From UMGS1883 sp045636425 (lineage in GTDB: Bacteria; Bacillota; Clostridia; UMGS1883), in assembly GCA_045636425.1 (NCBI GenBank), contig JAZTXM010000003.1, positions 1 to 64,000 on the forward strand: DNA of 64,000 nucleotides, given 5' to 3'. Position numbers and translations under genes: made by a program. Below the pieces are notes generated by a model. That model was not told where the DNA came from and did no database searches. It saw only the letters and a list, made by a program, of their open reading frames with translations. The number at the start of each line of letters is the position of its first letter. Position 1 is the stretch's first letter. Below, piece after piece: positions 51,345 to 60,218 of the stretch.

Positions 51345-51381
51345 AAGAGGGTGAAAAAATCGTTGATTTTTTCACCCTCTT
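51345..51381. terminator. Bidirectional terminator between rodA and the ABC exporter
   Basis: Perfect 17-base arms (51345-51361 and 51365-51381) surround a GTT loop, with AAAAAATC/GATTTTTT inside the stem. It directly follows element copy D. Confidence 0.85.
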
Positions 51382-51384
51382 GTT

Positions 51385-53307
51385 TTATTCTAATTCAAAT
51401 GCGCCCGTATAAAGCTGATAATAAGTTCCCTTTTGTGCAATAAGTGCATCGTGGTTTCCACGTTCAATGATTCTGCCACGGTCAAGCACCATAATCACAT
51501 CGGAATTTTTAACCGTTGAAAGACGGTGCGCAATAACAAAAACTGTCCTTCCCTCCATCAGCTTATCCATACCGCGCTGAACAATTTGCTCGGTTCTGGT
51601 ATCTATGGAGGAGGTTGCCTCGTCTAAAATCATAACGGGCGGATCTGCAACAGCTGCCCTTGCAATGGAAATCAACTGTCTTTGCCCCTGGGAAAGGTTT
51701 TCACCGTTATTTTCAAGAATGGTATCGTAGCCCTCCGGCAAACGACAGATGAAATCATCGGCACCGGCAAGCTTTGCCGCCAAAATACATTCTTCATCGG
51801 ATGCATCCAGCTTACCGTAACGGATATTATCCATAACGGAGCCTGTAAACAGGTTCGTTTCCTGCAATACAATGCCTAAAGCACGCCGCAAATCGGATTT
51901 GCGGATTTTTTCTATATTAATGCCGTCGTAGCGGATTTTTCCGCCCTCTATATCATAAAATCGGTTAAGCAGATTGGTAATGGTGGTTTTTCCTGCACCG
52001 GTGGCACCTACAAAGGCAACCTTTTGTCCCGGCTCCGCATACAAAGAAATATTGTGCAGAACGTTTTTTCCTTCTTCGTAGGCAAAGTCCACATCAATCA
52101 TACGCACATCGCCGGTAAGCGGTGTGTAGGTAACAGTTCCGTCATGATGAGGATGCTTCCATGCCCATTTACCTGTACGCACAGCCGATTCTGTAATATT
52201 ACCGGCTGAATCCTCTGTTGCATATACCAATGTTACATATCCGTCATCAGATTCCGCTTCTCTGTCAATAATTCCAAAAATTCTTTCTCCGCCGGCTATT
52301 GCCATGGCAATAGCGTTAATCTGCTGTGCTACCTGATTTACGTTGCCGGTAAACTGCTTTGCCATATTCAGAAAGGGTATCATAACATCAAGAGTCAGCG
52401 CTCCCACACTTCCGGCTATCAAAGATGAAATTCCGATATTCGGAACCTGCGACAAAACCAGCACACCACCCATTGTAGCAATAACCACATAGAGTACGTT
52501 ACCTATATTCTGAATAACGGGGCCGAGAATGTTAGAAAACGCATGGGCCTTGAATGCATCATTATACAGCTCTTCGTTAACTTTCCTGAAATCCTCACGA
52601 CATTCGTTTTCGCGGTTAAACACCTTGACAACCTTTTGTCCGTTCATCATTTCCTGAATGAAGCCTTCGGTTTTACCCATAGATTTCTGTTGGCGCATAA
52701 AGTATTTCGCGCTTCCTTTGCCCACTGTTTTGCTGATGAAAAGCATAGCCGCAACCCCAAGCAGCACGATCATGGTCAGCCATAAACTGTAATACACCAT
52801 AATTCCAAACACGCACATAAGCAAAATCGCCGACTGAAGAAGCGTAGGAAGTGCATGGGAAACCAATTGTCTGAGAGAGTCAATGTCATTTGTATAATGG
52901 CTCATAATATCGCCGTGCTTGTTTGTATCGAAATACTTAATAGGCAGATTCTGCATTTTATCAAACATTTCACGACGCATTTTGTCAAGAAAGCCCTGGG
53001 TGATATATGCCATAAGCTGTGTATATGCCATAATTGCCAGGAGTGAACCGACATACAGGCATCCTAACACTGTAATTTTGGGCAAAATAACCTTTGCCGC
53101 AGAAGCCCAATCCCCCGATTTATACCACACACCTATATCGGACAGCACCTGCTGTTGAAATATTGCGGGAAGCGAAGCCGTAACCGCAGATATTATAATA
53201 CACACTGCCGTAAGAGGAATTAATACCGGGTATGTTTTTATCAGCATAGACACTATACGGACAAGGCTGCCTTTTTTTATTTTGGGTCGTTTATTCATTT
53301 GCATCAT
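51385..53307 (-). CDS. ABC exporter half, consensus ATPase site
   Basis: A 640-residue multidrug-type half transporter with six membrane helices and a C-terminal ATPase: Walker A GATGAGKTT, signature LSQGQRQ and Walker B MILDEATSSID with the catalytic Glu. An insertion of about 45 residues (around residues 340-385, with GKWAWKHPHHDG) lies between the membrane and ATPase domains. The ATG at 53307 lies inside the upstream exporter's end (17-base overlap), with GGGAGGG before it. It pairs with the preceding gene as a heterodimer and is regulated by the MarR protein. Confidence 0.9.
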   Translation of the reverse strand: MMQMNKRPKIKKGSLVRIVSMLIKTYPVLIPLTAVCIIISAVTASLPAIFQQQVLSDIGVWYKSGDWASAAKVILPKITVLGCLYVGSLLAIMAYTQLMAYITQGFLDKMRREMFDKMQNLPIKYFDTNKHGDIMSHYTNDIDSLRQLVSHALPTLLQSAILLMCVFGIMVYYSLWLTMIVLLGVAAMLFISKTVGKGSAKYFMRQQKSMGKTEGFIQEMMNGQKVVKVFNRENECREDFRKVNEELYNDAFKAHAFSNILGPVIQNIGNVLYVVIATMGGVLVLSQVPNIGISSLIAGSVGALTLDVMIPFLNMAKQFTGNVNQVAQQINAIAMAIAGGERIFGIIDREAESDDGYVTLVYATEDSAGNITESAVRTGKWAWKHPHHDGTVTYTPLTGDVRMIDVDFAYEEGKNVLHNISLYAEPGQKVAFVGATGAGKTTITNLLNRFYDIEGGKIRYDGINIEKIRKSDLRRALGIVLQETNLFTGSVMDNIRYGKLDASDEECILAAKLAGADDFICRLPEGYDTILENNGENLSQGQRQLISIARAAVADPPVMILDEATSSIDTRTEQIVQRGMDKLMEGRTVFVIAHRLSTVKNSDVIMVLDRGRIIERGNHDALIAQKGTYYQLYTGAFELE

Positions 53308-55039
53308 CAGCCCTCCCCCCTGTTTGCTGTTTGAAAATCTCGTTATAAATTTCACAGCGGTTTATAAGTTCTTCGTGGCTTCCTATGTCGGATATTTTTC
53401 CGTTGTTCAGAACCACAATCAAATCTGCACTCTGTATGGAGGACACACGTTGTGCAATAATAATCTTGGTTGTTTCGGGAATAAATTCCTTGAAGCCTTT
53501 TTGAATGAGTGAATCAGTTTTTGTATCAACTGCACTGGTGGAATCATCAAGAATCAGAATCTTGGGTTTTTTCAGCAGTGCTCTGGCAATGCAAAGCCGC
53601 TGTTTCTGTCCGCCGGAGACATTTACGCCGCCCTGCTCGATATAAGTATCGTAGCCCTTGGGAAACTGAGAAATAAATCCGTCTGCCTGGGCAAGGTTGC
53701 ATGCCTTGGCAATCTCTTCATCGGTTGCATTTTCGTTGCCCCAACGTAAATTTTCATTGATTGTTCCTGAAAAAAGCTGATTTTTCTGCAGTACCATGGC
53801 AACGTTATCACGCAGGGTGACAAGGTCGTATTTTCTTACATCAACACCGCCTACCAGGATGCTTCCCTCCGTCACATCATACAGTCGGGGAATCAGCTGT
53901 ACCAGCGTAGATTTGCCGCTTCCCGTTCCGCCGATAACACCCACGGTCATACCGGATTTTATATGCAGTGTAACGTCGGACAGGGAATTTCTTTTTGATT
54001 TTTCGGAGTATTTGAAGCTGACAGCGTTAAAATCAATACTGCCATCCTTTACCTCTGTAATGGGGTTTTGGGGATTGGTCAGTGTAGATTCCTCGGAAAG
54101 AACTTCGCCGATTCTTTTCATAGATTCAAAGGACATTGTAATCATAACATAAACCATGGAAAGCATCATAAGCGACATCAGAATCTGTACCCCATAGGTA
54201 AGCATTGCGGAAATCTGCCCCACATCCAAGGCACTGCCCATACTCGAAATAATAAGCTTCGAACCGACAGTCAGAATGAAAATCATATTAAAATACATAC
54301 ACACCTGCATCAGCGGATGGTTAAAAGCAATAATTCGCTCTGCTTTGGTAAAATCCTTGCGGATGTTTTCTGCCGCCTTGCCGAACTTTTCTTTTTCGTA
54401 CTCTTCTCTGGAAAAGCCCTTTACCACGCGCATTCCGCGAACATTTTCTTCAACGGATTCATTGAGCTTGTCGTACTTTTTAAATACTCTGCGAAATGCC
54501 GGCATAGCTGTTTTTGTAATAATCAGAAGCCCGATAATAAGAACGGGGATTACCACAACAAAGGTTGTGGCAAGGGCTCCTCCCATAATATATGCCATAA
54601 TAACCGAGAACGTAAACATCAGCGGTGCACGAACTGCACTGCGAATGGTCATCATAAATGCCATCTGCACGTTTGAAACGTCGGTAGTCATTCGCGTAAC
54701 CAAGGATGATGCGGAAAATTTGTCAATATTTTTGAAGGAATAGTCCTGAATTTTATCAAAAATATCGTTACGCAGATTTTTGGCAAATCCGGCAGCTGCT
54801 TTGGCGCTGGTATAACCTGCCAACGCACCGAAGCTTAATGAAACAAATGCCATTGCTATAAGGGAAATTCCGATTATAAGAAGCTTTTTCATTTCCAAAT
54901 CGGCTTTCATCTGATTTACAAGAGCCGCCGTCAAAAAAGGTATCAAGCATTCGATAACCGCTTCGCCAACCATTAAGCAGAATGTAATTATAGTCAGTTT
55001 CTTATTTTCCCTGACACATTCCAGTAATTTTCTTATCAT
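53291..55039 (-). CDS. ABC exporter half, degenerate ATPase site
   Basis: A 582-residue half transporter: six membrane helices, then Walker A GGTGSGKST, signature VSGGQKQR and Walker B ILILDDSTSAVD. The residue after Walker B is Asp in place of the catalytic Glu, as is usual for the degenerate site in heterodimeric exporters. The start overlaps the marR stop. Together with the downstream half it probably exports drugs, lipids or peptides; the substrate cannot be read. Confidence 0.9.
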   Translation of the reverse strand: MIRKLLECVRENKKLTIITFCLMVGEAVIECLIPFLTAALVNQMKADLEMKKLLIIGISLIAMAFVSLSFGALAGYTSAKAAAGFAKNLRNDIFDKIQDYSFKNIDKFSASSLVTRMTTDVSNVQMAFMMTIRSAVRAPLMFTFSVIMAYIMGGALATTFVVVIPVLIIGLLIITKTAMPAFRRVFKKYDKLNESVEENVRGMRVVKGFSREEYEKEKFGKAAENIRKDFTKAERIIAFNHPLMQVCMYFNMIFILTVGSKLIISSMGSALDVGQISAMLTYGVQILMSLMMLSMVYVMITMSFESMKRIGEVLSEESTLTNPQNPITEVKDGSIDFNAVSFKYSEKSKRNSLSDVTLHIKSGMTVGVIGGTGSGKSTLVQLIPRLYDVTEGSILVGGVDVRKYDLVTLRDNVAMVLQKNQLFSGTINENLRWGNENATDEEIAKACNLAQADGFISQFPKGYDTYIEQGGVNVSGGQKQRLCIARALLKKPKILILDDSTSAVDTKTDSLIQKGFKEFIPETTKIIIAQRVSSIQSADLIVVLNNGKISDIGSHEELINRCEIYNEIFKQQTGGRADDANE

Positions 55040-55458
55040 TGTGATTCCCCTTTCAGATTGTTGTATATCACCAGTAAAGTTTTCCTGAGCTCTGCAATTT
55101 CCTGCCCGGATAACCCCTTTACAAGCCGCGCTTCACATTTTTTTATATTGGAGTGCATATCCTCCCATACCGACATAGCCTTATGGGTAAGACTGACGTA
55201 TTTATCCCTGCCGACCATAGTCGTAGTCAAATATCCGCCCTGCTCCATCCTGGAAACAATGCCTACTACCGTAGGGTGGGAAACCTGGAGAAATTTCTCG
55301 ATTTCCTTTTGGGTGGACTTACCGCCGCGGCTGCTTACATATGCCATAACCCTGCTTTGAGTCATAGTAAGGTTATGACTTTTTAAATCAGCGTCTGAGC
55401 GTGAGCGCATCTTATCATTAATTACTTTTAATAGATATCCGATATCCTTCTCATTCAC
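55036..55458 (-). CDS. MarR-family regulator of the ABC exporter
   Basis: A 140-residue winged-helix regulator: NLTMTQSRVMAYVS, the recognition helix in FLQVSHPTVVGIVSRMEQGGYL, and the wing VGRDKYVSLTHKA. It is the first gene of a marR-ABC-ABC operon and probably represses it until a ligand binds. The start is GTG at 55458, with GGAGGGAGG upstream; the longer frame upstream runs through the promoter. A palindrome between the -10 and the start is a likely operator. Confidence 0.87.
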   Translation of the reverse strand: MNEKDIGYLLKVINDKMRSRSDADLKSHNLTMTQSRVMAYVSSRGGKSTQKEIEKFLQVSHPTVVGIVSRMEQGGYLTTTMVGRDKYVSLTHKAMSVWEDMHSNIKKCEARLVKGLSGQEIAELRKTLLVIYNNLKGESQ

Positions 55459-55480
55459 GGACAATCCTCCCTCCGTTTTA

Positions 55481-55524
55481 TGTAGCACGCTACAGATTGT
55501 AACGCAAGTATTTTCATTTGTCAA
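55481..55524 (-). promoter_or_regulatory. marR-ABC promoter and operator
   Basis: On the minus strand, TTGACA (55519-55524) and TACAAT (55496-55501) are 17 bases apart. TGTAGC-N2-GCTACA (55481-55494) starts directly after the -10, over the transcription start, and is a good MarR half-site pair. Confidence 0.8.
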
Positions 55525-55847
55525 TAGTTTTTTGGCAACATTTACAATATGTTCATACCGTTAAAGTAATTAATTGCCTCTGATGTTCACAAAGTATTTT
55601 TAGATTTCAGGAATATTGAGTTCCCTTATTAAAACTTTTTTCGCATGGATGAATATCTCCGTAATAGCACATCCCTGGACGCTATATTTAAAAACAAGAA
55701 ACACACAACATATCCGCATTCGGAGATGTTGTGTGTTTCTTATTTGTGTAGCCGTTCTATTATAACTTTGACACTTCTGTCATAATAAATACTGAAAAAA
55801 GCATCAGCAAGGTCTATTGTTAATATTTCTTGCTTGGGTTTCAGTTT
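55525..55847. other. Non-coding spacer with one terminator
   Basis: This 323-base spacer lies between the marR promoter and the zinc-ribbon gene at 55848. I see no gene or promoter I would defend. An open frame of 36 codons from 55645 runs straight through the hairpin at 55696-55741 and has no ribosome binding site. Confidence 0.5.
55696..55741. terminator. Hairpin terminator downstream of the zinc-ribbon gene
   Basis: Sixteen-base perfect arms (55696-55711 and 55726-55741), AAGAAACACACAACAT and its complement, surround a 14-base region that can pair further. It lies about 105 bases beyond the zinc-ribbon gene stop on the minus strand and probably ends that operon. Confidence 0.75.
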
Positions 55848-56273
55848 TCACTCTGCCAATGACAAAAACAATCCGCCAATAAGATTTACGCCCAACATTA
55901 AAACGGTTATTGCCGATATAATCTTATTAGGTTTATTGCTTTTGCGCATTAATAGAACCATTATCGTAGATGCCATAAGCACCATCATCATAAGCATTCT
56001 TACATTATCGGGCAGAACCGTTCTGTAGGGGTTTCCCCACGCTGCACCTCTCGGCAACGGCTGATACTCTTCTTCAAGACCCAGCATAGCAATTGCAAAA
56101 ATAATTGGAAGTGTCACAAGCGATATAATAAAAGCTGTGACGCTTTTCCCGTTTTCTGACTCTTCGTTCTTTTTCATATCTGAAGAGGTTATAACAATCT
56201 CAGTCCTACACCCACAGTAATTGCAAAACTTATCTTGCTCAGACAATTTTGTACCGCATTCTTTACAAAACAT
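55848..56273 (-). CDS. Zinc-ribbon membrane protein
   Basis: A 141-residue protein of unknown function: an N-terminal zinc ribbon (MFCKECG...FCNYCG, residues 1-20), a polar linker, then three hydrophobic segments (about 45-65, 91-108 and 118-138). It lies 13 bases after the CHAP-SLH gene on the same strand, so it is probably co-transcribed. The other zinc-ribbon protein of this locus (58806) starts with almost the same ribbon (MFCENCGKELSSQEKFCMNCG). Confidence 0.7.
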   Translation of the reverse strand: MFCKECGTKLSEQDKFCNYCGCRTEIVITSSDMKKNEESENGKSVTAFIISLVTLPIIFAIAMLGLEEEYQPLPRGAAWGNPYRTVLPDNVRMLMMMVLMASTIMVLLMRKSNKPNKIISAITVLMLGVNLIGGLFLSLAE

Positions 56274-56286
56274 ATTTACACACTCC

Positions 56287-58782
56287 CTACCTCATTTTAT
56301 GATTCTCATACAAAGTATAATTGGCTTCCTCTCTAGTTACATTTCCATACTGATTTTTTAAATTATAGTATGGCACATTCATTGCATTGCGTACAAGCTT
56401 AGCAATGTTTCCACGGGTTGCATATGCCGTTTTATTGAAATAAATGCTTTCTGTTATTCCCAATTCCGTTGCAACTGCAATAAATCCGTTGGGGTATCCT
56501 CCTTTTTCGTCTGCTTCTTTCGTATAGCCCAACGAAGCTACTATCATCTTTATAGCCTGCTCATAGGTTATATTTGCGTCAGGTGAAAAAGTTGTTGCCG
56601 ACGTTCCGTTTATAATACCTAAATTTTTAGCTGCATAGATATATTTTCTTGCCCAGTGATTCTCAGAAACATCAATAAAGACACCGCTGTCATTGCCTTC
56701 TCCGCACATAATAGTTTCGCAGATTATTTTGGAGAACTCTGCTCTTGTTATCTGATTGTTTGGTTTAAAGCTTCCATCTGTATAGCCGTGGATTATATCA
56801 AAATCCGAAAGCTCTTCCACGGTCTTTTGCAAGGCTTCATCATAGATATCATTAAAGCCATGGCTTTTTACCGTTTCTTTTTCATAACCGCACAATCCGC
56901 ATACGTTATCTGAAAAGGAATGAGCTTCTGCTTCACGCTCAGCCTCGTTCTTTTCAAGTTGCATACCGCACTTCTTACAATACACATTGTAGTGTGTAAC
57001 TATGATGTGCTCGGAATCATCCTTTATTTCATAAGTGGCTTCTTTATTTGACATTGTCTTTTCTACTTCATTGTGTGAACATATTTCATCTTCCGAAGCA
57101 TAGCCACATTCACCGCATCTGTTATCGAAAAGCTGATGCCTCTGTGAATAGCTTTTTTCCTTGTTTTTCCCAATTACATCATTACAATCTGTACATAAAA
57201 CATCGTATATCTCAGTTACAGTATGATTTTCGCTATCTTTCTGTTTTATCTCAATGTTCTTTATTTCCCCGTCATAGGTTTTTGTATGCTTACACTCAGT
57301 TATTGTGGGGATTTCCTCTTTTTCAATTTCATAACCACACTTTGAGCACTTATCATTACTGATATTGTGATTCTCGAATTTTTCTTCTGTCAGATTGCTT
57401 TTAACCGTTTCTCCGCATTCCTTGCAAACATTATTGTATTTAATAATGACATTGTGTCCTTTATCATTGTCTTTTTCGTATGTCGTATTGGTTACCTTTT
57501 TTGACACACTGTCGTGCTCGCATTTTCTGCCTATTATATTTCCGCTTGTGTCACACAAATACCATTTCTGATAATCGGCACCTGTCCATTTTTTCAGTTG
57601 AAGCTGTGTGCCATTGCTTTTCGCTGCTGATGCACTCTCTGCAGCAATGACATATCCTTCCTTTGATACAAGCTCAAAGCTATATGCCCCATCCCCACAA
57701 TCATTAATAAAGAAATACTGGGCTGTCAAATCATCTGCTGTCCAGATATCAATTTTATCACCGTCATCTATACTTGCAGACAAACTTTCGCCACGGTTAA
57801 CGTCGATAACTCTTCCGCTTGAAGAAGCATTAAATTTCAATAAGTACTTTCCGTCACCTTTGTGCTGAATATAAATTCTCTGGTCTGTTGTTCCGTCGTA
57901 TTCCCACGTTGTTACTTTAGTCCCGTTTGCATCTTTTCCGCCATATATGTTCATCATATAGCCGCTCGATACATTTTTCAAGGTGTATAATCCATTTGAA
58001 ACCACTGCATCTTTTTTCGTTTCGGAAGCTTCCGGTACAGTCACATAGCTAAAGCCCGTAAATCCGCTGTTGCCTGCACTGTTTTCAGCACACACTCTGA
58101 CGCCGTAAACGTTATCAGGCATTGATTTTGACATAGAAGTCTGTGTTGTACTGAAATAGTTATGACTTCCGCCATTTACCCAAAAATCCACCGTATATTT
58201 TTCCGCTCCGCTTACACTTGACCATGAAACATTAATGGTAGAGCCATCAACCGATACGCTTTTTAAGGTTGGTTTAGTAGGGGCTGTTACGGGAGTCAAA
58301 TCTTTTATGTGAATAAATCCACCCGTCACAGACGATGCCGCAATTGTTCTCTCTCCAAACATGCCATCGTAAGATTTATTATATTCCTCAATTGTAATAT
58401 TGCTTCCGTTTACCGATTTTACCCATGCAACGTGACCATATGTTCCTGTATTCCACCAAGCAACTGACCCTACAGCAGGAGTTTTATTTACCGGGATTCC
58501 TAGGTTTGCAGCGACAGTTCCCCATGTCTTTGCATGTCCCCAACGGGACGCACCCTTATACTGGTTAGTAAACGCAACACCATTTCTGCTGTTTAAACAC
58601 CATGCAACAAAAGAGGTACATTGTCTGTTATAGAAATTCCATTCATCTACAACAGCATCTATGGCTTTACTTTTATACTTCTGTGGATAGGTGTCCCCCG
58701 TACTGTACCCAAAAACATTTACGGGCAATAACATTGCAAAAATCAAAATAACAATTTGCACTCTTTTTAAAAATTTTCTCAT
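56287..58782 (-). CDS. Secreted CHAP hydrolase with FN3, ricin-type lectin, three Cys/His modules and SLH
   Basis: An 831-residue modular exoprotein. Signal peptide (about 1-25). CHAP amidase/peptidase (about 35-160) with C55 in YNRQCTSF and H117 in TYGHVAW. FN3 (about 168-250). Ricin-type beta-trefoil lectin (about 262-412) with repeated QxW-like ends (TDQRIYI, AQYFFI, YQKWYL). Three modules of about 64 residues at 421-484, 497-561 and 568-633, each with C-x-H, H, CxxC, H and CxxCGY. Then two to three SLH repeats (about 643-800) for wall attachment. It probably cleaves peptidoglycan at the surface. The frame is intact and the length large for the class. Confidence 0.88.
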   Translation of the reverse strand: MRKFLKRVQIVILIFAMLLPVNVFGYSTGDTYPQKYKSKAIDAVVDEWNFYNRQCTSFVAWCLNSRNGVAFTNQYKGASRWGHAKTWGTVAANLGIPVNKTPAVGSVAWWNTGTYGHVAWVKSVNGSNITIEEYNKSYDGMFGERTIAASSVTGGFIHIKDLTPVTAPTKPTLKSVSVDGSTINVSWSSVSGAEKYTVDFWVNGGSHNYFSTTQTSMSKSMPDNVYGVRVCAENSAGNSGFTGFSYVTVPEASETKKDAVVSNGLYTLKNVSSGYMMNIYGGKDANGTKVTTWEYDGTTDQRIYIQHKGDGKYLLKFNASSSGRVIDVNRGESLSASIDDGDKIDIWTADDLTAQYFFINDCGDGAYSFELVSKEGYVIAAESASAAKSNGTQLQLKKWTGADYQKWYLCDTSGNIIGRKCEHDSVSKKVTNTTYEKDNDKGHNVIIKYNNVCKECGETVKSNLTEEKFENHNISNDKCSKCGYEIEKEEIPTITECKHTKTYDGEIKNIEIKQKDSENHTVTEIYDVLCTDCNDVIGKNKEKSYSQRHQLFDNRCGECGYASEDEICSHNEVEKTMSNKEATYEIKDDSEHIIVTHYNVYCKKCGMQLEKNEAEREAEAHSFSDNVCGLCGYEKETVKSHGFNDIYDEALQKTVEELSDFDIIHGYTDGSFKPNNQITRAEFSKIICETIMCGEGNDSGVFIDVSENHWARKYIYAAKNLGIINGTSATTFSPDANITYEQAIKMIVASLGYTKEADEKGGYPNGFIAVATELGITESIYFNKTAYATRGNIAKLVRNAMNVPYYNLKNQYGNVTREEANYTLYENHKMR

Positions 58783-58805
58783 ACTCTTTTTCTCCTTTTC
58801 AATTT

Positions 58806-59774
58806 TTAATCTTTTACTTTTTCAAAAACATCAATAAAGGCTGACACTCTTGTATAATCTGCACTTAGTTTTGAGTTGTATTTTATTGCTTCCATATTGC
58901 TTGCCATGCTTTTTGTTGTGTTTATCAATCCGTCGGTCTGACTTGCAATCCCACTTAGGATTCGGTTAGATTCCTGTATAGCCTCATATAGCATATACTG
59001 CGTATTAGCTATAATATCAAGCCTTGATATAACCTCATCGAGTTTGCTTATGATAAGGTTCTGGCGAAGTTCACTCTCATATATATTATAAGCTCCATGC
59101 TCCCCTTTTAACGAATTGCATCTTCCTACTTCAAAGTACTCATAAATTGTTGCTATCGGAACAAGCGAACAATACTTGCTATGTACGACATTTAAAGAAT
59201 ATGCACGTTGTAAAATGACTTCAACGCTTTGTAGTTCTTTACTGAATTTATTGATCTCGTTATTTATTTCTGCCACCTTTGTCATACGAAATCTGAAATT
59301 ATTTTCTGCTTTTTGCAGTTTTTCTCTGTAATCATTCTTTTGACCTACATGTCCGAAAATACAGAAAGCACCTATAAGAAGACAAATTACAGCCATTGCT
59401 ACTGCAATTTCTTCTGCCGAAGTGAGAAAAAAACATATGGCTCCTATTAATATGGGTATCTTGGCAAGAAAAATAAAAAAAGAAAATGTTCCGATGATTG
59501 TAGGATTTTCATCGGAAGATATCTTCTCCCGATATTGCAGGCTTTTAGCTTTTTCTTGCAACATCTTAATAATGTTTTCCAAAGTATATTTATGCTGCTC
59601 CAACGTTTTTACATTTTCTAAAAAAGATACTGTTTGTTCGTATGAAAAAGAATCCACAATTGAGTACTCTTTTCTAATAGCAATACTGTTTTCAGCAAAG
59701 AATGTTTTTTCGCCACAGTTCATACAAAATTTTTCTTGGCTTGACAGTTCTTTTCCGCAGTTTTCACAAAACAT
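58806..59774 (-). CDS. Zinc-ribbon, two-TM coiled-coil protein
   Basis: A 322-residue protein of unknown function: an N-terminal zinc ribbon (FCENCG...FCMNCG, residues 2-20), a helical segment, two hydrophobic segments (about 96-120 and 124-142), then a long coiled-coil C-terminal half. The start is the ATG at 59774; a GTG three codons earlier is possible but too close to the SD. It lies 24 bases upstream of the CHAP-SLH gene and is driven by a perfect sigma-A promoter with a palindromic operator. This looks like the first gene of a three-gene operon with 56287 and 55848. Confidence 0.7.
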   Translation of the reverse strand: MFCENCGKELSSQEKFCMNCGEKTFFAENSIAIRKEYSIVDSFSYEQTVSFLENVKTLEQHKYTLENIIKMLQEKAKSLQYREKISSDENPTIIGTFSFFIFLAKIPILIGAICFFLTSAEEIAVAMAVICLLIGAFCIFGHVGQKNDYREKLQKAENNFRFRMTKVAEINNEINKFSKELQSVEVILQRAYSLNVVHSKYCSLVPIATIYEYFEVGRCNSLKGEHGAYNIYESELRQNLIISKLDEVISRLDIIANTQYMLYEAIQESNRILSGIASQTDGLINTTKSMASNMEAIKYNSKLSADYTRVSAFIDVFEKVKD

Positions 59775-59802
59775 TAATTCCACACACCTCTTTATAATAT
59801 AT

Positions 59803-59857
59803 ACTCAGTATAACTGAGTCTTTAGCCAATTATATCCAGTTTATTTTTATTTGTCAA
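59803..59857 (-). promoter_or_regulatory. Consensus promoter and palindromic operator of the zinc-ribbon/CHAP-SLH operon
   Basis: On the minus strand, TTGACA (59852-59857) and TATAAT (59829-59834) are both perfect and 17 bases apart. ACTCAGT-ATA-ACTGAGT (59803-59819), a perfect inverted repeat, covers the first transcribed bases. A perfect promoter with an operator over the start site usually means tight repression. The divergent XRE gene is the obvious candidate repressor. Confidence 0.75.
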
Positions 59858-59906
59858 TAGTTTATAATATTTATAATAAATAAATACTTGATAGGGTTGA
59901 GTAATT

Positions 59907-60146
59907 ATGCTTAATGAAAACGAATACAAAGGAATTCTTTTAGACATTGGCATCAAAATTGGATACTATCGCAGGAGGGCAGGGATGACGCAGGCGGAGC
60001 TTGCGGAGCATACGGGGCTGACACTTTCGTATATCAGCCAGCTTGAAAGTCCCAATCTTCCCTACTGTCCGTCGATTAAGGCTCTTTTCACCATTGCAAA
60101 AGCGTTGGGAGTGAAAGCGTCTAAAATCATTGAAATTGAAGATTAA
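59907..60146 (+). CDS. XRE-family HTH regulator
   Basis: A 79-residue DNA-binding protein that is essentially one Cro/C1-type helix-turn-helix domain (IGYYRRRAGMTQAELAEHTG, LSYISQLES). It lacks a ligand domain. It is divergent from the zinc-ribbon/CHAP-SLH operon, whose promoter carries a palindromic operator, so it may regulate that operon. The ribosome binding site is weak (AGGGTTG), suggesting low expression. Confidence 0.85.
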   Translation: MLNENEYKGILLDIGIKIGYYRRRAGMTQAELAEHTGLTLSYISQLESPNLPYCPSIKALFTIAKALGVKASKIIEIED

Positions 60147-60171
60147 CTTTTTCACGGTTTCATCCTCTTAG

Positions 60172-60207
60172 AAAAGCGAGGCACGCATTTTGCGTACCTC
60201 GCTTTTT
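60172..60207. terminator. Bidirectional terminator between the XRE gene and nadE
   Basis: AAAAGCGAGG-x-ACGC arms (with one mismatch) pair across an ATTTT loop and end in T residues on both strands. Confidence 0.85.
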
Positions 60208-60218
60208 CATAGTTTTAT

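Noticed and set aside
54068..54676. A 202-codon plus-strand open frame opposite the ABC exporter
   Set aside because: Antisense to a clear ABC transporter; His/Asn-rich translation without domains.
55645..55752. Small plus-strand open frame of 36 codons in the spacer
   Set aside because: It has no ribosome binding site and runs through the perfect hairpin at 55696-55741.
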